Of a DNA stretch of 64,000 nucleotides, positions 22,898-31,324 are shown piece by piece. The position numbers and the translations under genes were made by a program. The stretch is from Pelagibius sp040217155 (GTDB lineage: Bacteria > Pseudomonadota > Alphaproteobacteria > Kiloniellales > Kiloniellaceae), in NCBI GenBank assembly GCA_040217155.1, contig JAVJNS010000028.1:62001-126000 (forward strand). Direction: 5' to 3'. Each line of letters begins with the position of its first letter. Within the stretch, counting starts at the first letter, position 1. Under the pieces are notes generated by a model, which made no database searches, was not told where the DNA came from, and saw only the letters and a program-made list of their open reading frames with translations.

Positions 22898-23398
22898 ATG
22901 ATTCTTGTGGCGCTGGGGTCGAACCTCGTTTCCGCCGAATTCGGTTCTTCGCAGAGACTCTTAGAATCATCTCTCAACTCTATGAAAGAGCACGGAATTG
23001 AGGTCGTGAGACGGTCGTCTTGGTACCGCAGCGCGCCGGTGCCGGTCTCCGACCAACCGTGGTTCGTCAACGGCGTCGTGCAAGTGAGGGCGGACTGGCC
23101 GCCGGAGCCGCTGCTGAAAGCCCTTCATGCGGTCGAGACCGAATACGGGCGAGTTCGATTGCGGCGCAACGAGAGCCGCACGCTGGATCTGGATCTGCTG
23201 GCCTACGATGATCGGATCATCGATCAGCCGGACAAACTCGTGGTGCCCCACCCGCGCATCCAGGACCGCGCCTTCGTCCTGCTGCCTCTGGACGAACTGG
23301 TGCCGCGCTGGCGGCATCCGGTATCCGGCCTGACCGCAAGAGAAATGCTAAGATCTCTGCCGCCTGGGCAGGTTGTCGAGCGCCTCTCGTCGGACTGA
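22898..23398 (+). CDS. folK: 2-amino-4-hydroxy-6-hydroxymethyldihydropteridine diphosphokinase
   Basis: In this 166-residue enzyme of folate biosynthesis, the N-terminus MILVALGSNL and the block TLDLDLLAYDDRIID...VVPHPRIQDRAFVLLPL are the HPPK signatures that bind ATP, magnesium and the pterin. The start at 22898 matches the family N-terminus; the ribosome site (GGGAAAC) is weak and close. The upstream extension is not conserved-looking. It precedes rpoZ by 109 bases. Confidence 0.93.
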   Translation: MILVALGSNLVSAEFGSSQRLLESSLNSMKEHGIEVVRRSSWYRSAPVPVSDQPWFVNGVVQVRADWPPEPLLKALHAVETEYGRVRLRRNESRTLDLDLLAYDDRIIDQPDKLVVPHPRIQDRAFVLLPLDELVPRWRHPVSGLTAREMLRSLPPGQVVERLSSD

Positions 23399-23421
23399 GG
23401 TGTCGGGCGCTGGCTTGGGGC

Positions 23422-23450
23422 TTGCGAAGCCGGTGTTCGAACCATATATT
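23422..23450 (+). promoter_or_regulatory. Candidate sigma-70 promoter for rpoZ
   Basis: TTGCGA (23422-23427) and TATATT (23445-23450) are spaced by exactly 17 bases, 57 bases before the rpoZ start codon. The boxes match the sigma-70 consensus at 4 of 6 and 5 of 6 positions. No other strong candidate is seen in the gap. Confidence 0.5.
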
Positions 23451-23507
23451 CCGCGCCGCTGGGCCCTTGCGCGGGCGCGGTACACTTATCTGTGGAGATT
23501 CTAGTCT

Positions 23508-23873
23508 ATGGCACGCGTTACGGTAGAAGATTGCGTTCTCAAGGTCCCCAACCGTTTTGAGCTGGTCATGAAGGCCGCGCAGCGGGCCCGGGACGTTTCC
23601 TCGGGGGCGTCGCTGACCGTCGAACGCGACAACGATAAGAACCCCGTTGTGGCGCTCCGCGAGATTGCCGACGAAACGGTGAGCCTGGATATGCTGGGCA
23701 ATGCCCTGATCCAGGGACTGCAAAAGCAAAGCGAGCAGGACGAACCGGAAGAAGATATCGTCGAGTTCGACACACCGGTGATGCCGGTAATGGGCGAAGA
23801 CTCCAGGGAAGCCGAACCGGCTGCTGCTGCACCGGAGGGCGAGGACAGCGACGCCGCCAAAGAAAGCGAGTAG
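23508..23873 (+). CDS. rpoZ: RNA polymerase omega subunit
   Basis: In this 121-residue protein, residues 1-70 carry the omega fold: MARVTVEDCVLKVPNRFEL, then ARDVSSG and NPVVALREIAD, which wrap the beta-prime C-terminus and aid polymerase assembly. The remaining 50 residues are an acidic Glu/Asp/Ala-rich tail, longer than in Escherichia coli (91 residues). GGAGAT precedes the ATG. The rsh gene follows, as in many proteobacteria, linking polymerase assembly and ppGpp control. Confidence 0.96.
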   Translation: MARVTVEDCVLKVPNRFELVMKAAQRARDVSSGASLTVERDNDKNPVVALREIADETVSLDMLGNALIQGLQKQSEQDEPEEDIVEFDTPVMPVMGEDSREAEPAAAAPEGEDSDAAKESE

Positions 23874-24015
23874 CTGTCCGGCGCGCCCGGGCCTTTGCTC
23901 TGGGCGCATTTCCGATTCCGTGCCGGAAAACATACACTTGGCGGCCTGTGCCCGGTCGCGTATGCTGGAATCGTTTTAATCTTGGAAATGGCGGCGGCCG
24001 CAGGTCGGGCACAGC

Positions 24016-26160
24016 ATGATCCGGCAGTTTGAACTCGTCGAGCGGGTCAAATCATACGATCCGGGCGCGGATGAGGATGCCCTCAACCGCGCCTATGTGT
24101 TTGCTATGAAAGCGCACGGCTCACAAAAACGCGCCTCCGGCGATCCGTATTTTTCCCATCCCATTGAAGTCGCGGGCATTCTTACGGAACTGAAGCTCGA
24201 CGACTCCTCGATCATTACGGCGTTGCTTCATGATGTCGTCGAGGATACCGACTCCTCGTTGGAGGACGTCGAGGCGATTTTCGGCAAGGATATTGCCCGC
24301 CTGGTCGATGGCGTGACCAAGCTGGGCCGCTTGGAGTTGCAATCGGAGGAGACCAAGCACGCGGAGAACTTTCGCAAGCTGCTGGTCGCCATGTCGGAAG
24401 ATATCAGAGTACTGCTGGTCAAGCTCGCCGACCGGCTGCACAACATGCAGACCCTGCATTTCATCTCGGCGCCCGAGAAGCGCCGTCGGATCGCCCGCGA
24501 AACCATGGATATCTATGCGCCTTTGGCGGAGCGCATCGGTATGCACGGCTTCAAAGACCAACTGGAAGACCTGGCCTTCGAAGAGCTGAACAAGGACGGC
24601 CGCGAGTCGGTCCTGGCACGCCTGGAATTCTTGCGTGGACAGGGACGGGACCTGTCGGAGCGCATCGTTGGCGAATTGCACGAGCGCTTGGCGGAAGAGG
24701 GCGTCACAGCGGCGGTTTCCGGCCGTATGAAGACGCCTTATTCGGTATGGCGCAAGATGCAGCGCAAGAACATCACCTTCGAGCAGCTGTCCGACATCAT
24801 GGCGTTTCGCATCGTGGTTGACGATCTGGGCGACTGCTATCATGCGCTCGGATTGCTGCACAGCCGCTATCCCGTCGTTCCGGGCCGCTTCAAGGACTAT
24901 ATCTCGACCCCCAAGCCAAACGGCTACCGGTCGCTCCACACGACGATTATCGGTCCCGAGCGGCACCGCATCGAAGTGCAGATCCGCACCAAGGAGATGC
25001 ACGAAATTGCCGAATACGGTGTCGCGGCCCACTGGCAATACAAGCAGGACAGTCCCCAAGTCGAAGGCCGCCAGTACCGCTGGATGCGCGAACTGCTCGA
25101 TATTCTCGAGCATGCAGACAACCCCGAAGAGTTTCTGGAACACACCAAACTGGAAATGTTTCAGGACCAGGTCTTTTGCTTCACCCCGAAGGGCGCCGTT
25201 ATTGCGCTGCCGAGTGGCGCGACCCCGGTCGACTTCGCCTATGCCGTCCATTCTGAGGTCGGCGACACCTGCGTCGGCGCAAAGGTCAATGGGCGCATGG
25301 TGCAGCTTCGCGCGCCGCTGCAGAACGGTGATCAGGTCGAGATCATCACGTCGCGGGCTCAAACCCCGTCGCCGGACTGGGAGCAGTTTGTCGTCAGCGG
25401 CAAGGCCAAGGCACGGGTGCGGCGCTTCGTGCGCCTCAAGCAGCGCGAGCAGTACATGGAACTGGGCCGCCAGATCCTTCAGAAGTCATTTCGCCAGGAA
25501 GGCTATGAGATGACGGAAAAGGGGCTGGAATCGGTTCTCAAACGCTTTAAGAGCGAGTCCGTCGCCGATCTCTGCGCGGCGGTCGGGCAGGGGCATCACA
25601 CCGGTCGTGAGATCGTCACGGCGGTCTATCCGGGCACCAAGGACGACGCCAAGGTTCAGAATATCGTTCCCATCGCGCGGGCGCGGGCGCGGCAGGGCAA
25701 AGGGCAGGAAACCTCGGTTCCCATCAAAGGGCTTATCCCCGGAATGGCCGTACACTACGCGCAGTGTTGCCATCCGCTGCCCGGGGACCGCATCGTCGGG
25801 ATTGTCACCACCGGGAAGGGCGTGACGGTCCATACCATCGATTGCGACACCCTTGAAAGCTTCCAGGCGACGCCGGAACGTTGGGTCGACCTGTCCTGGG
25901 ATGTGGATGACGGCCTCGAACACCGCATCGGCAGGCTGCACGTCATCGTCGCCAACGAGCCGGGCAGTCTCGGCAGCTTGTCGACAATCATCGGTAAGAG
26001 TCACGGAAATATCAGCAATCTTAAGATCACGAACCGTTCAATTGATTTCTTTGAAATGCTGATCGACGTTGAAGTGACGAATGTAAAACACCTTTCGAAT
26101 ATTATTGCGGCCCTGCGGGCGATGCCAGTGATCACATCGGTGGAACGAGCGCGCGGTTAA
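24016..26160 (+). CDS. rsh: Bifunctional (p)ppGpp synthetase/hydrolase (RSH)
   Basis: This is a 714-residue stringent response enzyme. The N-terminal HD domain has its metal-binding pair H72-D73 in LLHDVVEDTDS, so hydrolase function should be intact. The synthetase domain has RFKD at 291-294, the motif of bifunctional enzymes rather than the EFDD of RelA, followed by YISTPKPNGYRSLH and VQIRT. TGS (VFCFTPKGAVIALPSGATPV), a Cys/His-containing segment (HYAQCCHPLPGD) and a C-terminal ACT domain (about 640-714) follow. This is probably the only long RSH of the organism. It lies downstream of rpoZ. Confidence 0.96.
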   Translation: MIRQFELVERVKSYDPGADEDALNRAYVFAMKAHGSQKRASGDPYFSHPIEVAGILTELKLDDSSIITALLHDVVEDTDSSLEDVEAIFGKDIARLVDGVTKLGRLELQSEETKHAENFRKLLVAMSEDIRVLLVKLADRLHNMQTLHFISAPEKRRRIARETMDIYAPLAERIGMHGFKDQLEDLAFEELNKDGRESVLARLEFLRGQGRDLSERIVGELHERLAEEGVTAAVSGRMKTPYSVWRKMQRKNITFEQLSDIMAFRIVVDDLGDCYHALGLLHSRYPVVPGRFKDYISTPKPNGYRSLHTTIIGPERHRIEVQIRTKEMHEIAEYGVAAHWQYKQDSPQVEGRQYRWMRELLDILEHADNPEEFLEHTKLEMFQDQVFCFTPKGAVIALPSGATPVDFAYAVHSEVGDTCVGAKVNGRMVQLRAPLQNGDQVEIITSRAQTPSPDWEQFVVSGKAKARVRRFVRLKQREQYMELGRQILQKSFRQEGYEMTEKGLESVLKRFKSESVADLCAAVGQGHHTGREIVTAVYPGTKDDAKVQNIVPIARARARQGKGQETSVPIKGLIPGMAVHYAQCCHPLPGDRIVGIVTTGKGVTVHTIDCDTLESFQATPERWVDLSWDVDDGLEHRIGRLHVIVANEPGSLGSLSTIIGKSHGNISNLKITNRSIDFFEMLIDVEVTNVKHLSNIIAALRAMPVITSVERARG

Positions 26161-26194
26161 GGCAGAGGCCATCTTCGTCTGGTAGATTGAAAAG

Positions 26195-26812
26195 ATGTTC
26201 AAACGGCGTAACCCTCTGCCAGTTCACAAACGCGCCGGCGCACTGCTGTGGCCGCAGATCGGCTGGCGCCGCTCCAGTACCTATGTAGCGCACCGCCTGC
26301 GCCGCTTGCCGGGGACGCCTTATCGGATCGCCGCCGGCTTTGCCAGCGGAGCGGCGATTTCCTTTACCCCCTTCATAGGGCTGCACTTCGTGGGCGGTGC
26401 CGTTCTGGCGATCCTGGTCCGGGGCAATCTCATGGCTGCGGCAATTGGTACAGTCGTGGGGAATCCCTGGACCTTTCCGCTTATATGGCTTTGGATCTAT
26501 TCGCTCGGAAGCTGGATCATGGGCGGCCAGGGCTTGACAGAACTGCCGGAAGACCTTTCATTCCATGACTTCCTCGCTAGTCCGCTCGAGGTGTTTTTGC
26601 CTATGGTTGTGGGCGGTATCCCGACGGCCATAGTGGCGTGGTTTGTGTTTTTCTGGCCTCTGCAGCGGACCATTGCCGAATACCAGAAAGCCAGGCGGCG
26701 GCGCCTGCGCAGGCGGCTGCGTAAGATGAGCGAGCGTGGCGAAGGCAAGCCACATAGGGTCGACCAGGATGAGACCCTCGGTGAAGCGAGACAGTACGAG
26801 AGGCAGCGATGA
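26195..26812 (+). CDS. DUF2062 membrane protein
   Basis: This 205-residue protein has the DUF2062 block RIAAGFASGAAISFTPFIGLH, then two to three hydrophobic segments (VGGAVLAILVRGNLMAAAIG, GNPWTFPLIWLWIYSLGS and a C-terminal VVGGIPTAIVAWFVFFW span) and a basic cytoplasmic tail. The function of the family is not established. It overlaps pdxJ by 4 bases and follows rsh by 34, so it belongs to the same transcription unit. Confidence 0.9.
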   Translation: MFKRRNPLPVHKRAGALLWPQIGWRRSSTYVAHRLRRLPGTPYRIAAGFASGAAISFTPFIGLHFVGGAVLAILVRGNLMAAAIGTVVGNPWTFPLIWLWIYSLGSWIMGGQGLTELPEDLSFHDFLASPLEVFLPMVVGGIPTAIVAWFVFFWPLQRTIAEYQKARRRRLRRRLRKMSERGEGKPHRVDQDETLGEARQYERQR

Positions 26813-27579
26813 CGGGTTACCTGCGCCTCGGCGTTAACATCGACCATGTGGCGACGATCCGAAACGCGCGCGGCGGAGGGCACCCGGATCCGGTACGGGC
26901 GGCGCGGGTGGCGGCTTCAGCCGGGGCCGACGGGATCACCGCGCACCTGCGCGAAGACCGCCGGCATATTTCGGACGGTGACATCGCCAGGCTGACCGAA
27001 GAAATCGATTTGCCCCTCAACCTCGAAATGGCGGCAACCGACGAGATGCTGGAGATCGCCTTACGTCATCGCCCGCACGCCGCCTGTATCGTGCCGGAGC
27101 GCCGTGAGGAGCGGACCACGGAAGGTGGTCTGGATGCCGCAGGCGGGCATGATCACCTGAAGCCTTTTGTCGAGCGTCTCTCTGCAGCCGGCTCCCGGGT
27201 TTCCTTGTTTGTCGAACCGGCCGCGGCGCAACTGGAGGCAGCGGTCAAGCTGGGCGCTCCCGTGGTGGAGCTGCATACGGGCGCCTACTGCGATGCATTC
27301 ATTGAAAACCCAAAGAGCGCGCGGACCAAGGACTGCCTGGAGCGGATCCAACGAGCCGCGGTTCTCGCCGAAGAATTGGGTCTGGAGTGTCATGCCGGGC
27401 ATGGTCTGACATTCGACACGGTGGGCACCGTCGCGGGGATTCCGTCTGTTGCCGAGCTGAACATCGGGCATTTTCTGGTCGGTGAAGCGATCTTCAGCGG
27501 TTTCGACAGTGCCATTCGGCGCATGCGCGCGCTCATGGACAAGGCGCGCGCCGCTGCGGATGGCGTGCGCAGCGCATAG
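26809..27579 (+). CDS. pdxJ: Pyridoxine 5'-phosphate synthase
   Basis: This 256-residue TIM-barrel enzyme forms pyridoxine 5'-phosphate from 1-deoxyxylulose 5-phosphate and 3-amino-2-oxopropyl phosphate. Motifs include LGVNIDHVATIRNARGG at the N-terminus, GITAHLREDRRHI, VELHTGAY and ELNIGHFLVGEAIF near the C-terminal phosphate site. Length is normal. It starts within the DUF2062 stop and is followed by acpS, an arrangement conserved in proteobacteria. Confidence 0.97.
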   Translation: MTGYLRLGVNIDHVATIRNARGGGHPDPVRAARVAASAGADGITAHLREDRRHISDGDIARLTEEIDLPLNLEMAATDEMLEIALRHRPHAACIVPERREERTTEGGLDAAGGHDHLKPFVERLSAAGSRVSLFVEPAAAQLEAAVKLGAPVVELHTGAYCDAFIENPKSARTKDCLERIQRAAVLAEELGLECHAGHGLTFDTVGTVAGIPSVAELNIGHFLVGEAIFSGFDSAIRRMRALMDKARAAADGVRSA

Positions 27580-27608
27580 CAGCTCAAACGGGGTTCGGAG
27601 CGAGAGCG

Positions 27609-28016
27609 GTGATTCTTGGACTGGGAAGTGATCTGATCGATATCAGACGCATCGAAAAGACGCTCGAGCGTTTCGGCGAGCGCTTCACCGAGCGCTGCTT
27701 CACCGATATCGAGCGCGGCAAGTCGGACCGCCGGGCACAGCGGGCGGCCAGCTACGCCAAGCGCTTCGCCGCCAAAGAGGCCTGCGCCAAGGCGCTGGGG
27801 ACCGGGGTGCCGCGGCGCGGTGTCCACTGGCGGGACCTGGGCGTCGTGAACCTGCCGAGCGGCAAGCCGACCATGGCGCTGACCCGGGGCGCCGCACAGC
27901 GCTTGGCGGAGATGACGCCAGCGGGTATGAAGGCCCAGATTGACGTTACCATCACAGACGACTATCCCCTTGCGCAGGTTATCGTCATCATCTCCGCCCT
28001 ACCGGAAGATGGCTAA
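27609..28016 (+). CDS. acpS: Holo-[acyl-carrier-protein] synthase
   Basis: This 135-residue phosphopantetheinyl transferase activates acyl carrier protein using CoA. The magnesium-binding Asp lies in LGLGSDLIDIRRIE, and the Glu in AKRFAAKEACAKALGTG. The start is GTG at 27609 with a GGAGCGAG ribosome site upstream. It sits between pdxJ and lepB in the rnc-era operon. Confidence 0.96.
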   Translation: MILGLGSDLIDIRRIEKTLERFGERFTERCFTDIERGKSDRRAQRAASYAKRFAAKEACAKALGTGVPRRGVHWRDLGVVNLPSGKPTMALTRGAAQRLAEMTPAGMKAQIDVTITDDYPLAQVIVIISALPEDG

Positions 28017-28070
28017 GCGCTTTGATTTGGCTTAGGAAGCCAGCTTTCCGGCCGCCGCGGTCGGGAAAGA

Positions 28071-28883
28071 ATGAAAATGGAAAAATTGATGCCTGATAAT
28101 GGGCCGGGTCAGAACCCGGAAGACAAGCTGCGGCAAGATGGGCTTGAAGATAGCGAGCCGACAGGGAATGCCTGGATGGAAACGTTAAGAACGATCATCA
28201 TTGCGGTACTCATCGCCGTGGGCGTCAGGACTTTCGCCTATGAGCCGTTCAACATTCCCTCGGGTTCCATGGAGCCGACGCTGCTGGTTGGCGACTACCT
28301 CTTCGTCTCGAAGTTCTCGTACGGATACAGCCGGCATTCGATCCCGTTCGGCCTGCCGCTCTTCAAGGGCCGCGTTCTATCCTCCGAGCCGGAAGTCGGC
28401 GACGTTGCGGTGTTTGTCTTCCCGCGGGACAACAAGACGGATTACATCAAGCGCATTGTCGGCCTGCCGGGTGACAAGATCGAGGTGCGGAATGGTGTTC
28501 TCTACATCAACGATGTCGCGGTAAAGCGTGAATTGCTTTCTGCTTCGGAGATCGCCGATCTCGGCTACTACGACCCCAATGGTCTGCTCTACTACGAGAC
28601 CCTGCCCAATGGGCGCCGCCACCTGATCCACGAAGAGAGCGACACCGGTACCTATGACAACTTCCCCCCGGTCGTGGTGAAGGAGGGGCACTTCTTCGCC
28701 ATGGGAGACAACCGCGACAACAGCCTCGACAGCCGTGCCAATGTCGGCCAGGTGCCCTTTGAAAATCTGGTTGGACGCGCGGACATGCTGTTCTTCTCGC
28801 ACGACAGTTCCAGCGCCTGGTGGGAGTTCTGGACCTGGCCGAGCGCAATCCGCTTCGGCCGTATTTTCAATGGCATCGAATAG
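28071..28883 (+). CDS. lepB: Signal peptidase I
   Basis: This 270-residue inner-membrane peptidase removes Sec and Tat signal peptides. A single N-terminal span (IIIAVLIAVGVRTFAYEPF) precedes the catalytic Ser in NIPSGSMEPTLLVGDYLFV; the general-base Lys is in DYIKRIVGLPGDK; box E is GDNRDNSLDSR. Three nearby ATG codons (28071, 28077, 28089) make the exact start uncertain. The last 14 bases overlap rnc. Confidence 0.96.
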   Translation: MKMEKLMPDNGPGQNPEDKLRQDGLEDSEPTGNAWMETLRTIIIAVLIAVGVRTFAYEPFNIPSGSMEPTLLVGDYLFVSKFSYGYSRHSIPFGLPLFKGRVLSSEPEVGDVAVFVFPRDNKTDYIKRIVGLPGDKIEVRNGVLYINDVAVKRELLSASEIADLGYYDPNGLLYYETLPNGRRHLIHEESDTGTYDNFPPVVVKEGHFFAMGDNRDNSLDSRANVGQVPFENLVGRADMLFFSHDSSSAWWEFWTWPSAIRFGRIFNGIE

Positions 28884-29607
28884 GCGGCGCAGTGGATCCC
28901 GCGCGCAAGCGGCGGAAGACGAGGCGCTGACGCGCCTGCAGGACCGGCTTGGGCACCACTTCGCGAAACCGGCATTGCTGCAGCGGGCGGTAACTCATCC
29001 CTCGGTCTCCGCCGACCGCAGCAACAGGAGCGGTGATTACGAGCGCCTCGAGTTTCTTGGCGACCGCGTGCTCGGCCTTGTCATCGCCGAGATGTTGTTT
29101 GACCGGTTCCCCCGGGAGGCCGAGGGCCTTCTCGCCCGGCGGCTCGCAAAGCTCGTCGGGAAGGAGACGCTGGCTTCGGTTGCAGCGGACTTGGACCTGG
29201 GCAGCGTGATGCGATTTTCCATGGGTGAGGATGAAAAGCAGGGGCGCACGAACCCGAGCCTGCTCTCCGATGCCTGCGAGGCGGTGATCGCCGCGCTTTA
29301 TCTCGATGGTGATCTGTCCGTCGCCAGAAAGTTTATCGTCGGCGCCTGGCAGCGGAGAGTCGAGGAAGACCGGGTTGCGCCCTCGGATGCCAAAACCGAG
29401 TTGCAGGAGTGGGCGCAGGGCCTCGGTTTGCCCTTGCCGAGTTACAACGAAATCGATCGTGCGGGGCCACCGCACGATCCTGTCTTCACCATTTCCGTGG
29501 CGGTCGAGGGGCATCCGGCACAGCTTGGCAAGGGGCGCTCGAAGCGGATAGCGGAACAGGAAGCGGCGACGCAACTGCTCGCCCTGGTGAAGGGTGAGGG
29601 CCGTTGA
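28870..29607 (+). CDS. rnc: Ribonuclease III
   Basis: This 245-residue double-strand-specific RNase has its catalytic block in YERLEFLGDRVLGLVIAEML and the second acidic site in LLSDACEAVIAALYLDGD. A C-terminal dsRNA-binding domain (AKTELQEWAQGLGLPLPSY onward) follows. The start at 28870 lies inside lepB; the longer in-frame extension would be antisense-like in composition. It processes rRNA and regulatory duplexes. Its stop overlaps the era TTG start. Confidence 0.96.
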   Translation: MASNRRRSGSRAQAAEDEALTRLQDRLGHHFAKPALLQRAVTHPSVSADRSNRSGDYERLEFLGDRVLGLVIAEMLFDRFPREAEGLLARRLAKLVGKETLASVAADLDLGSVMRFSMGEDEKQGRTNPSLLSDACEAVIAALYLDGDLSVARKFIVGAWQRRVEEDRVAPSDAKTELQEWAQGLGLPLPSYNEIDRAGPPHDPVFTISVAVEGHPAQLGKGRSKRIAEQEAATQLLALVKGEGR

Positions 29608-30515
29608 GCGAAGCGCCAAGCCGGCAACGCTGCGGCTTCGTGGCCGTACTTGGGGCGCCCAACGCCGGCAAGTCAACGCTGGTGAACCGGCTTGTCGGCG
29701 CCAAGGTGTCGATCGTCACCCATAAGGTACAGACTACGAGAACGCGGGTCCGCGGCATCGCCGTCCAGGGCGACAGCCAGATCGTGTTTATCGATACGCC
29801 GGGCATCTTTACCGCCAAGCGGCGGCTGGAGCGCGCGATGGTGCAGGCGGCCTGGGCAGGTGTCGAGGGCGCCGACGCGGTGCTGGTGATTCATGACGCC
29901 GGCCGTAAAAACATTTCCGATGACGCCCGGCAGGTGATCGAAGGACTCGCGAAGGCCGGCTGCGAAGTGGTGCTGGTTCTCAACAAAGTCGATCTGGTCA
30001 AGCGGGAGAAGTTGCTGGATCTGGCGGCTCGGCTCTCGGAAATGGCCAGCTTCGCGAAGGTTTTCATGATCTCTGCCCTCACCGGTGACGGCCTTGATGA
30101 CCTGGTGAACTATCTGGCCGCGCGCATGCCCGAAGGTCCATGGCATTTCCCCGAGGACCAGCTCTCCGATGTATCCCTGCGTCTGCTTGCTGCCGAGATC
30201 ACACGCGAGAAGCTGTTCTTGAACCTGCATCAGGAACTGCCCTATGCCCTGACCGTCGAGACCGAGACCTGGGAAGAATTCAAGGATGGCTCGGCGCGCG
30301 TCGAACAGACCGTCTACGTCGGCCGGGACCAGCACAAGGCCATGTGCCTGGGCAAAGGCGGGAGCACCATCCGCGGTGTGCGCCAGGCCGCGCAGAAGGA
30401 GATGGAGGAGGCTTTCGGCCATCCGGTCCATCTCTTCCTCTTCGTGAAAGTGCGCGAGAACTGGATCAACGATCCGGAGAGATATCGCAATCTTGGCCTG
30501 GACTTCGATGCCTAA
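29604..30515 (+). CDS. era: GTPase Era
   Basis: This 303-residue ribosome-assembly GTPase has P-loop GAPNAGKST, G3 IDTPGIF, G4 NKVD and a C-terminal KH domain with LGKGGSTIRGVRQAAQKEME. It binds the 3' end of 16S rRNA during 30S maturation. The start is TTG at 29604, overlapping the rnc stop. Length is normal, and recO follows as in most proteobacteria. Confidence 0.97.
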   Translation: MSEAPSRQRCGFVAVLGAPNAGKSTLVNRLVGAKVSIVTHKVQTTRTRVRGIAVQGDSQIVFIDTPGIFTAKRRLERAMVQAAWAGVEGADAVLVIHDAGRKNISDDARQVIEGLAKAGCEVVLVLNKVDLVKREKLLDLAARLSEMASFAKVFMISALTGDGLDDLVNYLAARMPEGPWHFPEDQLSDVSLRLLAAEITREKLFLNLHQELPYALTVETETWEEFKDGSARVEQTVYVGRDQHKAMCLGKGGSTIRGVRQAAQKEMEEAFGHPVHLFLFVKVRENWINDPERYRNLGLDFDA

Positions 30516-30542
30516 GCTCTGCTCCTTTGAGGCTGAAGGGCG

Positions 30543-31271
30543 ATGAAGTGGGATGACGAGGCCATCGTTCTCGCCGCCCGGCCGCATGGCGAGACCTCGA
30601 TCGTGGCGCAGTTGCTGACCCGCGCCCATGGCCGCCATGCCGGGCTGGTGCGGGGCGGACAGGGCGCGCGCCTAAGAGGCATCTATCAGCCGGGCAACCG
30701 CGTTACCGCGACCTGGAGCGGCAGGCTGGCCGAACATCTGGGCAGCCTGGAATGCGAGTTGGCCTGCTCCTATGCCGCCCGGGTCCTGGACGACTCGGAT
30801 CGCCTGGCGGCGCTCAGCGCGGCGGCGGCGGTCTGCGAAGGCGCCATGCCGGAGCGTGAACCCCACGCCGCCTGCTTCGACGGCCTTGTGGTGTTGCTCG
30901 AGGCCCTGGAAGGTGAGCATTGGGCCGAGGTCTACGTCCGCTGGGAGCTCGCCTTTCTGGCCGAACTCGGGTTCGGGCTCGACCTTTCGGGCTGTGCGGC
31001 CGGTGGGGAGAACGACCAACTGGCCTATGTCAGCCCGAAGTCCGGCCGCGCGGTTTCTCTTTCCGCCGGCCTGCCTTACCGAGAGAAGCTGCTGGCCCTG
31101 CCGGGGTTCCTCGTCGGCTTGGGTGAGGGCGGGCGCCCAGCGGTGGCCGAAGGGCTTGCCCTGACCGGCTTTTTTCTTGAGCGCCATCTTTTCCACCCGC
31201 ATGATAAGCCGCTGCCGGCAGCCCGTCAGCGCCTCGAGCAGCGTTTCATTGCCGCCCGAAGCGCCCCCTAA
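30543..31271 (+). CDS. recO: DNA repair protein RecO
   Basis: This 242-residue protein has an OB-fold N-terminus (WDDEAIVLAARPHGETSIVA, then GLVRGGQGARLRGIYQPGN) and a helical C-terminal part with CAAGGENDQLAYVSPKSGRAV, where many RecO proteins have a zinc cluster. It acts with RecR to load RecA at gaps. It is the last gene of the lepB-rnc-era-recO run. Confidence 0.93.
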   Translation: MKWDDEAIVLAARPHGETSIVAQLLTRAHGRHAGLVRGGQGARLRGIYQPGNRVTATWSGRLAEHLGSLECELACSYAARVLDDSDRLAALSAAAAVCEGAMPEREPHAACFDGLVVLLEALEGEHWAEVYVRWELAFLAELGFGLDLSGCAAGGENDQLAYVSPKSGRAVSLSAGLPYREKLLALPGFLVGLGEGGRPAVAEGLALTGFFLERHLFHPHDKPLPAARQRLEQRFIAARSAP

Positions 31272-31324
31272 GCAGTGATCTTGCAGCCCCGCCACCATCC
31301 GCAGTTGTCCCGAGCAGTTCAGCG